NCBI GenBank assembly: GCA_016722575.1
Contig: JADKIY010000002.1
Span: 930,001-994,000, forward strand
Length of the DNA stretch: 64,000 nt
Direction of reading: 5' to 3'
Origin: Elusimicrobiota bacterium
GTDB taxonomy: Bacteria; Elusimicrobiota; Elusimicrobia; FEN-1173
In this document: positions 16,654 to 25,677 of the stretch, one piece after another
Layout: every line of letters begins with the position of its first letter
Position numbering within the stretch: the first letter of the stretch is position 1
Made by a program: the position numbers and the translations under genes
Notes under the pieces: model-generated
What the model saw: the letters and a program-made list of their open reading frames with translations, nothing else
Databases searched by the model: none
What the model was told of the DNA's origin: nothing

Positions 16654-19365
16654 TTATTTGGACGAGTAGGATTTCCCCGACTTGTCCTCGATGACGGCCT
16701 GGGCCGCCGCAAAACGCGCCACGGGGACGCGGAAGGGGCTGGCCGACACGTAGTTGAGGCCGGTGCGGTAGCAGAACTTCACCGACGCCGGGTCGCCGCC
16801 GTGTTCGCCGCAGATGCCGCACTTAAGATCCTTGCGGGTTTTGCGGCCGTCTTTCACGGCCATCTCCATGAGTTTCCCCACCCCCGTCTGGTCCAAGGTG
16901 GCGAAGGGGTCGTCCGAGAAGATTTTCTTGTCCAAATAGACCTTGGTGAACTTGCCCGCGTCGTCCCGGGAGAACCCCAGGGTCATTTGGGTTAAGTCGT
17001 TGGTCCCGAAGGAGAAGAATTCCGCCTCCGCGGCGATTTCGCCCGCGGTCAAAGCGGCCCGGGGCACTTCGATCATGGTGCCCAAGAGGTATTTCACCTT
17101 CACGCCCTGGGACTTTTGAACTTCCTCGGCCACGCGGCGGACGATGGCGGTCTGGTCCTTCAATTCCTTGATGTTCCCGACGAGCGGAATCATGATCTCG
17201 GGCACGACCGTGACGCCCTCTTTTTTGAGTTCGCAGGCGGCCAGGAGGATCGCCTTGACCTGCATTTCCGTGATTTCCGGGTAGGTGATGCCCAACCGGC
17301 AGCCGCGGTGGCCCAACATGGGGTTGAACTCGTGAAGTTCCTGGGTTTTCGCCAGGATTTTTTCCGTCGGGATGCCGATTTTGCGGGAGAGCTCGGTGGC
17401 GTCTTCCTTGGTTTTGGGCAGGAATTCGTGCAGGGGCGGGTCCAGGGTGCGGATGGTCACGCCGTAACCCTTCATTTCCTTGAGCAGGCCTTTGAAGTCC
17501 TCTTTTTGGAAGGGCAGGAGCTTTTCCAAGGCCGCGCGGCGCTCTTCCTCGGTGTCCGCCAGAATCATCTCCTGCATGTAGGGCAGGCGGTCGGGAGCGA
17601 AGAACATGTGCTCGGTGCGGCAAAGGCCGATGCCTTCGGCGCCCAGGGCCCGGGCCATCACGGCGTCCCGGGGGATGTCGGCGTTGGCGCGGACGTTGAT
17701 CTTCCGGTAGCTGTCGGCCCATTTCATGACGGTTTCAAAGGTCGCGTAGAGGGGCGCTTCCTTCTTGTCCAACTCGCCGCGCAGGACGCGGACGACTTCG
17801 GAGGGAAGGGTGGGCACCTGGCCGGTGATGACCTCGCCAGTGAACCCGTCGATGGAGAGGTAATCGCCCTCTTTCACCCGGGTGCCGTTCACCGCCAAGA
17901 CGCCGGCGTCCAAGTCGATTTTCAAGACGCCGCAACCGACCACGCAGGGCTTGCCCATGCCGCGGGCCACGACGGCCGCGTGGGAGGTGCGCCCGCCGAT
18001 GGCGGTCAAAATGCCTTCCGCCACGACCATGCCTTCGATGTCGTCGGGGTTGGTTTCGGGGCGGACCAACACCACGGGGCCTTGCTTGGACATGGTCACC
18101 GCTTTCTCCGAGGTGAAAGCCACGCGGCCGGCCGCGGCGCCGGGGCCGGCGTCGATGCCCTTGGCCAGGAAGCGCCCGCTTTTGACGGCGGCCACTTTTT
18201 CTTTCCCGTCGAAAACCGGGGCCAGGAGCTGAGCCAGCTGGTCGGGCTCGATGCGGAGGATCGCCTCTTCCTTGGAAATCAGCTTCTCGTTGACCATCTC
18301 CACGGCGACGCGGACGGCGGCGATGCCCGTGCGTTTGCCGTTTCGGGTCTGGAGCATGAACAACTTGCCTTTTTCGATGGTGAACTCAAAGTCCTGCATG
18401 TCGCGGTAGTGCTTCTCGAGCTTGGAGGTGATTTCCTTCAGCTGTTTGAAGACCTGCGGCATGTCGTTTTGAAGTTCGGTGATGGGCTTGGGCGTCCGAA
18501 TGCCGGCCACCACGTCTTCGCCCTGGGCGTTGGTCAGGTATTCGCCGAAGAATTCCTTGGCGCCCGAGGAGGGGTTCCGGGTGAAGCCCACCCCGGTGCC
18601 CGAGTCGTTGCCCATGTTGCCGAACACCATGGCCTGGACGTTGACGGCGGTGCCAATGTCGTCGGAAATCTTGTTCAGGCGGCGGTAGGTGATGGCGCGG
18701 GGGTTGTTCCAGCTTCGGAAGACGGCGTTCCGGGCGTCCTCCAACTGCTGCCAGGGATCCTGGGGGAAGTCCTTGCCGGTTTCGCGCTTGACCAATTTCT
18801 TGAGCAGGTCCACGACGTGCTTCAGGTCGTCGACGCCCAGGTCGGTGTCCAGGTGGACGCCCTTTTTGTGCTTCACGGATTCCAGTTCTTTTTCAAATTC
18901 GCCCTTTTCGATTTCCATGACGACGTTGCCGAACATGGAGATGAAGCGGCGGTAGGCGTCCCAGGCGAAACGGGCGTTGCCGGTCTTATCGGCCAAGCCG
19001 AGCACGGCCTCGTCGTTCAAGCCGAGGTTCAAAATCGTGTCCATCATGCCGGGCATGGAGAACTTCGCGCCCGAGCGGACCGAGACCAGGATGGGGTTTT
19101 TATTGTCCCCGAATTTTTTGCCCAGGGCCTTTTCGAGTTTGGCCATGGCTTCCTTCTGCTGGGCGGCCAATTCCTTGGGGAGTTTCTTGCCGTTGGCGTA
19201 GTAGTGCCGGCAGGTTTCGGTGGTGATGGTGTAGCCCGGGGGCACGGGCACGCCCGCGCTGGACATGCCGGCCAAGCCGGCGCCCTTGCCGCCCAAAAGG
19301 TCTTTTTGCGTTCCGTTGCCTTCGGCCTTGCCGTTGCCGAAGAAATAGACGTATTTTTTCGCCAT
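16654..19365 (-). CDS. ppdK: Pyruvate, phosphate dikinase
   Basis: 903 residues. It interconverts pyruvate, ATP and phosphate with PEP, AMP and diphosphate, running in either glycolysis or gluconeogenesis. The nucleotide-binding domain covers about 1-340 (SVRSGAKFSMPGMMDT). The swivelling domain has the phospho-histidine H462 in GGRTSHAAVVARG. The PEP/pyruvate barrel ends with the catalytic C852 in CGEHGGDP. The ATG with AAGGAG about ten bases upstream is preferred over an upstream frame extension of 30 codons. It has its own sigma-70 type promoter at 19490-19519 and a strong terminator, so it is a monocistronic unit. Confidence 0.97.
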   Translation of the reverse strand: MAKKYVYFFGNGKAEGNGTQKDLLGGKGAGLAGMSSAGVPVPPGYTITTETCRHYYANGKKLPKELAAQQKEAMAKLEKALGKKFGDNKNPILVSVRSGAKFSMPGMMDTILNLGLNDEAVLGLADKTGNARFAWDAYRRFISMFGNVVMEIEKGEFEKELESVKHKKGVHLDTDLGVDDLKHVVDLLKKLVKRETGKDFPQDPWQQLEDARNAVFRSWNNPRAITYRRLNKISDDIGTAVNVQAMVFGNMGNDSGTGVGFTRNPSSGAKEFFGEYLTNAQGEDVVAGIRTPKPITELQNDMPQVFKQLKEITSKLEKHYRDMQDFEFTIEKGKLFMLQTRNGKRTGIAAVRVAVEMVNEKLISKEEAILRIEPDQLAQLLAPVFDGKEKVAAVKSGRFLAKGIDAGPGAAAGRVAFTSEKAVTMSKQGPVVLVRPETNPDDIEGMVVAEGILTAIGGRTSHAAVVARGMGKPCVVGCGVLKIDLDAGVLAVNGTRVKEGDYLSIDGFTGEVITGQVPTLPSEVVRVLRGELDKKEAPLYATFETVMKWADSYRKINVRANADIPRDAVMARALGAEGIGLCRTEHMFFAPDRLPYMQEMILADTEEERRAALEKLLPFQKEDFKGLLKEMKGYGVTIRTLDPPLHEFLPKTKEDATELSRKIGIPTEKILAKTQELHEFNPMLGHRGCRLGITYPEITEMQVKAILLAACELKKEGVTVVPEIMIPLVGNIKELKDQTAIVRRVAEEVQKSQGVKVKYLLGTMIEVPRAALTAGEIAAEAEFFSFGTNDLTQMTLGFSRDDAGKFTKVYLDKKIFSDDPFATLDQTGVGKLMEMAVKDGRKTRKDLKCGICGEHGGDPASVKFCYRTGLNYVSASPFRVPVARFAAAQAVIEDKSGKSYSSK

Positions 19366-19489
19366 GACAGTGAAACTCCTTAGAGAGAGACGAGTTTTTT
19401 GAACGCGAGGGTAAGACGGAGAACTGCGGGACTTGAAAAAGCCCGGAAGGCCCATCCCGAGGGAAGGCCCCCCGCGCGTTACGGGGTGG

Positions 19490-19519
19490 ATTTTAGCACA
19501 GCCGGAGAGGCCCCGTCAA
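19490..19519 (-). promoter_or_regulatory. Sigma-70 type promoter for ppdK
   Basis: On the minus strand TTGACG is followed by 18 bases and then TAAAAT, with a TG one base before the -10 (TGCTAAAAT). Each hexamer is one base from consensus. The -35 overlaps the stop codon of the lectin-fold gene upstream. The predicted 5' leader is about 115 bases. Confidence 0.7.
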
Positions 19520-20517
19520 CGCGGCGGGGCGGGCGGTTTGTCGCCGAAAGCCACGTCGTCCAGAAACAACGCCGAAGGGGCGCCGGGGGGGCTGGCCGTG
19601 AGGCCCACCTCCACGCGGTCCAAGACGGTATCGGGCAAGGGGAGGGTTTGGCCCCGGACGTCGATGATTTTGTCGTCGTTCAACCACAGTTGGACGACGC
19701 CTTGATCGTCGTCCATGAGCCGGTAGTGAACCCGGAGATGGAACCATTGGCCCCGGGGAACGGCGATCCCCCGCGGAGCCCGGTAGGTGGGTTTGTCGGC
19801 CCACTTTAACTCCACCCGGGGTTCGCCGGTCTCCGACAGGAGCACGCGGGGGCCGGGTCCTTCGTCCATGTAAGTGCATTCCAAATCCACCAAACCCAGC
19901 GGCCGCCCCTCCACGATGAAATACCAGGCCGAATACCAAAAATCGTCGCCCCGGACAAAATAGGCCAGCCCCGTCTCCAGGGACGCCTTGGAGCAAATCA
20001 TCGACCGGGTCGGAGCGGCGGAATAGAGGTAAAGGCTCGCCCGGCCGGCGTGGGGGCGGACCGTCGAAGGCTCCACCCGGTTGTCCAGAAAATCGGAGGC
20101 GCCCGACAAGATCCGGTTTCGGAGGGCGACGTAGTCGGGCACGGTCCGGGCCCGGGGAGACTGCAGGGTGAAGCCCGACCAGCCCCGGTGGGGGCCGATC
20201 AAGTCCCGCAGGGAGGCCGCGCCCTCGAAACCCTCGGCGAAGGTCCGAAGGACGGGAAATTCCCGCCCGTCGTCCGACAAGGCAAAAACGCGTCCGCCCC
20301 GGTTCCGATACCGACGATGAACAAACGCCGGATCGTAGAGGGCCTTGAAGAATTTCTCCCGTCCTTGAACGATTTCGTAGGCGTTCCCCTTTCGAAAAAC
20401 AAAGGTTCGACCCTCAATGACTTTTCGGGTCGCCGGAGGTTCCGCTCCCAGGAAGGGGATCGCCCCCAGAGCCAGCAACGCCAGGAACAGCCGCCGCCCC
20501 ACGGAAGCCGCCTTCAT
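19516..20517 (-). CDS. Secreted lectin/glucanase-fold protein, polysaccharide lyase-like
   Basis: 333 residues with an N-terminal signal peptide (LFLALLALGAIPFLGAE). The rest looks like a concanavalin-type beta sandwich: WYSAWYFIVEG, ECTYMDEG and then GQWFHLRVHYRL, LWLNDDKIIDV and ending LFLDDVAFG. This run of elements is typical of heparin-lyase-like and alginate-lyase-like proteins (families such as PL13 and PL20), where the long strand with WFHLRVHYR lines the sugar cleft. A lyase activity is not proven; it could be a pure binding protein. The ATG overlaps the stop of the subtilase gene as ATGA, so the two secreted proteins are co-translated. Confidence 0.6.
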   Translation of the reverse strand: MKAASVGRRLFLALLALGAIPFLGAEPPATRKVIEGRTFVFRKGNAYEIVQGREKFFKALYDPAFVHRRYRNRGGRVFALSDDGREFPVLRTFAEGFEGAASLRDLIGPHRGWSGFTLQSPRARTVPDYVALRNRILSGASDFLDNRVEPSTVRPHAGRASLYLYSAAPTRSMICSKASLETGLAYFVRGDDFWYSAWYFIVEGRPLGLVDLECTYMDEGPGPRVLLSETGEPRVELKWADKPTYRAPRGIAVPRGQWFHLRVHYRLMDDDQGVVQLWLNDDKIIDVRGQTLPLPDTVLDRVEVGLTASPPGAPSALFLDDVAFGDKPPAPPR

Positions 20518-23225
20518 TTCTGCACCACGAACGGGAAGGGCGGAGCGCCTTCGGGAAGAATGTAATAAACGCCGCTGGCCACCGACGCGCCGTCCTCCCC
20601 GGCGCCGTCCCAACGGGCCTCCCCGTTTTCGTCGACCGGGAGAACCCGCACCGTGTGGCCCGACACCGACACGATTCGGACGCTTTTGTGCGCCGGCAAG
20701 TGAATCAGCCGGACGTCCCCCGCCCCGGGGACATACGGGGAGGGAAACGCCCGGGGTTTTTGGGGCTCGGTGTCCGCCACGGTCCGAAAGGTTCCGGAGG
20801 ACACGCTTTCCCGCCCGCCGGCGTCCCGGGAGGCGATTTGAAAATCGTAGGCCGTGTCCGGCGTCAAGTCCCCGAGGACCGCGGCGTGCGTCAACGACTC
20901 ATCCGCCAGGACCACCCGACCGATCGGCGACGTTCCCGCCGGACCGACGCCCACCCCAGCCGTGGACGGTTCGTCGGTGTTCCATTGAAGGGTCGCCCGC
21001 CGGGGTTCGGGGCGGATCCTCAAGTCCGAAAGAACCGGGGGCCGGGTGTCCGCCGCCACGTCGAACAGAAGATCGTCGTGGTCCGTGTAGTCCCCGGCGG
21101 CGCAGGCGTCGGGCGGAATTTGATAGGTCATGACGGCGCGGAGCACCAGCCGGGGCGAATCGGGGAGCGTCATCGCGGTTCGGAGGGTTTGCCCGCCGCC
21201 CGCCGTCGGCACGAAAGACAGGAGGGGCGTCCACCCGGGGGCCGCCGGGGACGTGGCGTAATAGAGCGCCACCCGATCGGTGGTGAACCCAAAATAAGAC
21301 CAATAGGAGACGTCGATGGTCGCCCCCCCCCCGGCCGTGAGGGGGCCGCCGGAGGCGCTCCGAACCCGCAGGCGATCGATGGACTCGTCCAAGTGAAAGG
21401 TCCCTTCGTTTCCATCGGCGCAAGGCGCGGTGAGGAGGGTGTTGGGCGCGTCGGGCTCGGCGCCGCCCAAAAAGCTTCCCCGGCCCGTCAAGAGGTTCAC
21501 GGAATCGCATTCCGCGCCGACGCCGCAGGCCGGCGCGCCCACCCCCGCGTCGTAAACGGCGGGAATTCCGGGACCCAGGGGCGTGGGCGACGCCACGTTG
21601 ACCGCGACCGACGCGTCGGTGGATTGATCAAAAACATCCAGAGCCCGCACGGTCAATCGATGAGCGCCGGACAACCCCGTCGCGTCGACCGCGCAGGACC
21701 ACGTCCCATGGTTGACGTGGGCCATGCCCCGGGAAGCCCCGTCGACCAACACCTCCACCCGAAAGAGCCCGGCCGATGAAGCCGCCGTCCCCCGCAACCC
21801 CTGAAGGCCGGCCACCGTGGCGCCGTCGGCGGGATAAACGATGGAAACCGTCGGCGGGTCGTTGACGGCCGCCAGATTCCGCTGGGACGCCGCCCGGGCG
21901 GCGTTGATCCGCCCGGCGCCGGTGGCGGCGTCGAAGCCGGGGGTTTCCACGTCGTCCACGGCCAGTCGAAGGGCGGCAAGAAGCTGGGCGGGCGTGTAAA
22001 AGGGATGGAGCGCCGCGACCAGGGCCGCCACCCCGGACACGTGAGGGGCGGCCATGCTGGTTCCGCTTTTCGTCCCATACGTCCCCCCGGGCAACGTGGA
22101 TAAAATCCCCACGCCGGGGGCGGCCACGTCCATCGGAGGGCCAAAACTTGAAAAATCCGCCTTCCGATCCGCGTCATCGGTGGCGGCCACGGCGGCCACC
22201 CCGTCCAAGGCCGCCGGGTAGCCCACCGGGCCGTTGCTGTTGCCGGCGGCCGCCACCAACAAAACGCCGCTCTCCCGGGCGTAATTCACGGCGGCTTCGA
22301 TCAAGGCGCCTTTGGAGGAACCGCCCCAGCTGGCGTTGATGATCCGGGCGCCGTTGTCCGCCGCGTAAATAATACCGGCGGCCAAATCGGATTCGTAACC
22401 CGCGCCGCCGGCGTCCAACCCTTTGAGGGGCATCAGTCGGGCGCCGAACGCCACCCCCGCCACGCCCAGCCCGTTGTTGGCCGTGGCGGCGATCGTTCCC
22501 GCGACGTGGGTGCCGTGGCCGGCGTCGTCGGTCGGATTGCCGTCGTCGTTGGCAAAATCCCACCCGCCGGCATCGTCCACAAATCCGTTGCCGTCGTCGT
22601 CCAATCCGTTGGCCGGGATTTCGCCGGGGTTGGCCCACATTCGGTCCACCAGGTCGGGATGCGTTCCATCGACCCCCGAATCCACGACGGCGACCACCAC
22701 GCCGCCGCCCGCGGTCGAGTCCCACGCCGTTGGGGCCTCTATTTTAGGCATGGCCCAGAGCGAGGAATAGTCGGGGTCGTTGGGAACCCAGGACGCCTCG
22801 TACCGGCGGTCCGGCTCGGCCCAGGCCACGCCGGGCTCCGCGGCGAAGGCCCGCGCCACTTCGTCGGGATCGGCCGGGCCGTCGTACGCCAGGATCCGGA
22901 TGTTTTCAAGTTGGGCCCGAAGCTCCCGAGCGGCGCCGTACCGGGCGGGCGCCCTCCGAGGCGGCGAAGTCGCCCCCCCGCCCCGAAGAACGGGGGTGAC
23001 GGATCGAACGCCGAAGGCCGCGTTCAGTCCGGTCAGGGCGGGGGCCTTGGCGGCGCGGAAAAACCGTGCGGGGTCCGATTGAAATTGGACGATCACCCGC
23101 CGGGGAGGGGGCCCCGCGGGCCCCGCAAAAACCCCCGCCGTCCCCACGAGAAGGGGGGCCAGAAGGAGGGGACGCCGAACGAACCGCCGGGAGGAAAAAA
23201 GCGCGCGGAATCCAGGGGAAATCAC
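20514..23225 (-). CDS. Secreted subtilisin-like serine protease with FlgD/Ig-like tail
   Basis: 903 residues. A signal peptide of about 35 residues is followed by a propeptide region and an S8 catalytic domain with D182 (VVDSGVDG), H237 (HGTHVAGT), oxyanion N329 (AAGNS) and S390 (SGTSMAAPH). Between D182 and H237 lies a long acidic insert (NGLDDDGNGFVDDAG) resembling a calcium site. After the protease come an Ig-like domain, a fibronectin-III-like segment (RRATLQWNTDEPSTAGV) and a final YPNP-type tail (FPSPYVPG) ending FVVQK. The start is GTG only four bases after the previous stop. Exported, probably involved in extracellular protein breakdown or maturation. Confidence 0.92.
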   Translation of the reverse strand: MISPGFRALFSSRRFVRRPLLLAPLLVGTAGVFAGPAGPPPRRVIVQFQSDPARFFRAAKAPALTGLNAAFGVRSVTPVLRGGGATSPPRRAPARYGAARELRAQLENIRILAYDGPADPDEVARAFAAEPGVAWAEPDRRYEASWVPNDPDYSSLWAMPKIEAPTAWDSTAGGGVVVAVVDSGVDGTHPDLVDRMWANPGEIPANGLDDDGNGFVDDAGGWDFANDDGNPTDDAGHGTHVAGTIAATANNGLGVAGVAFGARLMPLKGLDAGGAGYESDLAAGIIYAADNGARIINASWGGSSKGALIEAAVNYARESGVLLVAAAGNSNGPVGYPAALDGVAAVAATDDADRKADFSSFGPPMDVAAPGVGILSTLPGGTYGTKSGTSMAAPHVSGVAALVAALHPFYTPAQLLAALRLAVDDVETPGFDAATGAGRINAARAASQRNLAAVNDPPTVSIVYPADGATVAGLQGLRGTAASSAGLFRVEVLVDGASRGMAHVNHGTWSCAVDATGLSGAHRLTVRALDVFDQSTDASVAVNVASPTPLGPGIPAVYDAGVGAPACGVGAECDSVNLLTGRGSFLGGAEPDAPNTLLTAPCADGNEGTFHLDESIDRLRVRSASGGPLTAGGGATIDVSYWSYFGFTTDRVALYYATSPAAPGWTPLLSFVPTAGGGQTLRTAMTLPDSPRLVLRAVMTYQIPPDACAAGDYTDHDDLLFDVAADTRPPVLSDLRIRPEPRRATLQWNTDEPSTAGVGVGPAGTSPIGRVVLADESLTHAAVLGDLTPDTAYDFQIASRDAGGRESVSSGTFRTVADTEPQKPRAFPSPYVPGAGDVRLIHLPAHKSVRIVSVSGHTVRVLPVDENGEARWDGAGEDGASVASGVYYILPEGAPPFPFVVQK

Positions 23226-23229
23226 GCCT

Positions 23230-25383
23230 TCACCATCGAGGGAAGCCGGTCAACCGGGCGCGCAAAGCGTCGGGGGTTTCCAAAGGAAGTTCGCAGGCCC
23301 CGTCCCGGCAGAAATAGGCCCGGGCCCGGCCCACGGGAACCCGGAGGCCCGCCAAGTGCGGCAGGCGTTCCGCGAGGGCGGCCTGGCCCTCGCCTTGATC
23401 CGCGAGCAACACCAGAAGGTCGGGACGGAACACTCGACGGGCTTCCGCCATCAGTCGTCGGGTGGCTTCGTTGCCCGGCCGCCCGGCGATGACCAGTTCG
23501 CTGAAGGACCCGAGACCCAGCAGCACCGAGGACAAAAATCCCGGGAAAGCCCGGGGCGCTTCCGCCGCCCGCCCCCGCAAGGCGTCCACGATTTTCCCGG
23601 CGGCCGACGCGAAATCCGGGCGGGCCCGCAAACGACCGAGTCGGAGCAGGGCCGCCACGGCGACCGAGGAGGCGCCGGGCTCCACGTTGTCGCCTTCGTC
23701 CCGGGCCCGGAGGATCAACCGGGGGTCGTGGTCGACGGGCGTCGTGCGCACCACGCCGCGATCGCCCTCCACGAACGCCCGAAGGAAAATATCCGCCAAC
23801 GCCTCCGCCCACCGAAGCCATCGGACCTCAAAGGTCGCTTCGTGCAAATCGAGGAGCCCTTGGATCAGGAAGGCGTGGTCGTCGGCTTGCCCCGGGATGG
23901 CCCGTTGGCCGTCCCGCCACCGCCGGGACAGACGACCCCCGGCGGGATCCCAAAGGTGAGCCTGAAGAAATTCCGCGCATCGCACCGCCGCCTCCCGATA
24001 GCGGTCCTCGCCCAGGACCGCGTGGCCCTTGGCGAAGGCCGAAAGGGCAAGACCGTTCCAACCCGTTAGAATTTTATCGTCCAAGAACGGCCGGGGCCGC
24101 GACAGGCGCAGACCCAGCAACGTCGACCGAGCCCGCGCCAATCGCCGGGCGACGTCCTCGACCGTCAAACCGAAATCGGCCGCCACGTCCGCGTCGGACC
24201 GCGCCCGGAAAAGAATGTTTTCCCCGGCGAATTCCCCCGCGCCGTCGGCCACGTTGCCTTCGGGCCGGACCCCGTAGGCCCGGGCAAAAAGGGCGGCCTC
24301 CGCGCCGAGGGCCTCGGCCAACGCCGAAGAGGTCCACGTGTAAAAGGCCCCTTCCTTCTTATCGGCCCCGGGAGGGCTTCCTGGAGGAAGGCTGTCGGCG
24401 TCCTCCGCGGAGAAAAACCCGCCCTGGGGATTCCCCAAATCCCGCATCAGATAATTCAAGGTGACGCGGGCCGTGTCCGCGAAAGACGCGTCGCCCGTGA
24501 GCTGATGGGCTTCCAAGAAATTGACCGCCAATTGGGCGTTGTCGTAAAGCATTTTTTCAAAATGGGGGACGTGCCAACGGTCGTCCGTGGAATAACGGTG
24601 GAACCCCCCGCCCAACGCATCGCAAATCCCCCCCGCCGCCATGGCGGCGAGGGTGCGAACCGCCATGTCCCGGGCCGGCGAACCCCGTGGGTCCGCCCGG
24701 GCCTCGGCCCGCGCGGCGAATCGAAGGAGAAATTGCTGATTGACCGGAAGGGGAAATTTGGGCGCCCCCGAAAAACCTCCGTTTTCGGCGTCGAAGGATT
24801 CCCGGAAAGCCTCAAAAGCGGCCGTCACCGCCTCCTCGGCGTCGGCCTCCACCGCCGTGGGAGCCCCCGCCAAAAAGCCGGCCACGACCCGGTTTAATTC
24901 GTCCCCCCGGCGTTCGATCGCGGCCCGCTCCTGGGGATTTTTCCAGGCGGCACCGAGGCGTTGAACCAATCGGGGCCAGCCGGGGCGCCCGCCCCGGTCC
25001 GCGGGCGGGAAATACGTTCCCCCCATGAAAATTTTTCCGGTCGGCGTCAAAAAAACGTTCAGGGGCCAACCGCCCTGGCCCGTCATGGCCTGGATCGCCG
25101 CCATGTATTGGCGGTCCACGTCGGGACGCTCCTCCCGGTCCACCTTCACACACACCAGATGTTCGTTCATGACCTCGGCGATGTCGGGGTTTTCGAATGA
25201 TTCCCGCTCCATCACATGGCACCAGTGGCACGTGGCGTAGCCGATGGAAACAAGGATCGGTTTGTCCTCCCGAAGGGCTTTTTCAAAAGCCTCGTCCCCC
25301 CAGGGGAGCCAATGCACGGGGTTGGTGGCGTGCTGAAGCAAATACGGGCTTTTTTCTGTCGCTAATTTATTCATGGTCAGCAT
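23230..25383 (-). CDS. Thioredoxin-domain protein of the YyaL/DUF255 family
   Basis: 717 residues. The N-terminal thioredoxin-like domain has the modified active site CHWC (C52, C55) in YATCHWCHVMERESFE, followed by a long alpha/alpha barrel resembling sugar-processing enzymes (GGICDALGGGFHRYS, FEKMLYDNAQLA). The family is widespread (human SPATA20) but its reaction is not established; a redox-linked or carbohydrate-linked role is plausible. No signal peptide is visible. It is the first gene of a set with the secreted subtilase and the lectin-fold protein, separated by four bases and by an overlap. The first ATG is used; a second is three codons later. Confidence 0.92.
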   Translation of the reverse strand: MLTMNKLATEKSPYLLQHATNPVHWLPWGDEAFEKALREDKPILVSIGYATCHWCHVMERESFENPDIAEVMNEHLVCVKVDREERPDVDRQYMAAIQAMTGQGGWPLNVFLTPTGKIFMGGTYFPPADRGGRPGWPRLVQRLGAAWKNPQERAAIERRGDELNRVVAGFLAGAPTAVEADAEEAVTAAFEAFRESFDAENGGFSGAPKFPLPVNQQFLLRFAARAEARADPRGSPARDMAVRTLAAMAAGGICDALGGGFHRYSTDDRWHVPHFEKMLYDNAQLAVNFLEAHQLTGDASFADTARVTLNYLMRDLGNPQGGFFSAEDADSLPPGSPPGADKKEGAFYTWTSSALAEALGAEAALFARAYGVRPEGNVADGAGEFAGENILFRARSDADVAADFGLTVEDVARRLARARSTLLGLRLSRPRPFLDDKILTGWNGLALSAFAKGHAVLGEDRYREAAVRCAEFLQAHLWDPAGGRLSRRWRDGQRAIPGQADDHAFLIQGLLDLHEATFEVRWLRWAEALADIFLRAFVEGDRGVVRTTPVDHDPRLILRARDEGDNVEPGASSVAVAALLRLGRLRARPDFASAAGKIVDALRGRAAEAPRAFPGFLSSVLLGLGSFSELVIAGRPGNEATRRLMAEARRVFRPDLLVLLADQGEGQAALAERLPHLAGLRVPVGRARAYFCRDGACELPLETPDALRARLTGFPRW

Positions 25384-25677
25384 GGAACCTGGAATCGTCG
25401 AGGCGGGTGGTCGGTTTTAATAAAACAAATCCTTCGAGCGGATTGACTTCGAATGGCTTGGAGGCCGGCCGCGGCTCTCCCTCGTTGATTAAAAATCGCC
25501 CGAAGGATGTCCGTCCCTTCCCCGGAGGACACGAAATCCTCCATCGGGATTAAAAGCCCTGGGGCACCGGGAAGGATTCCAACGGAATTCGATTCCCCCG
25601 GCTTTTCGAAAGGGTCGGACCGGGTTATTTTGATTCGGGCTCGATGAAACAGAAGCGCCGGGGGGAGACCCCGGGCG

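Noticed and set aside
25384..25677. 294-base gap before the yyaL-type gene
   Set aside because: I looked for promoters, hairpins and small genes and found nothing I can support.
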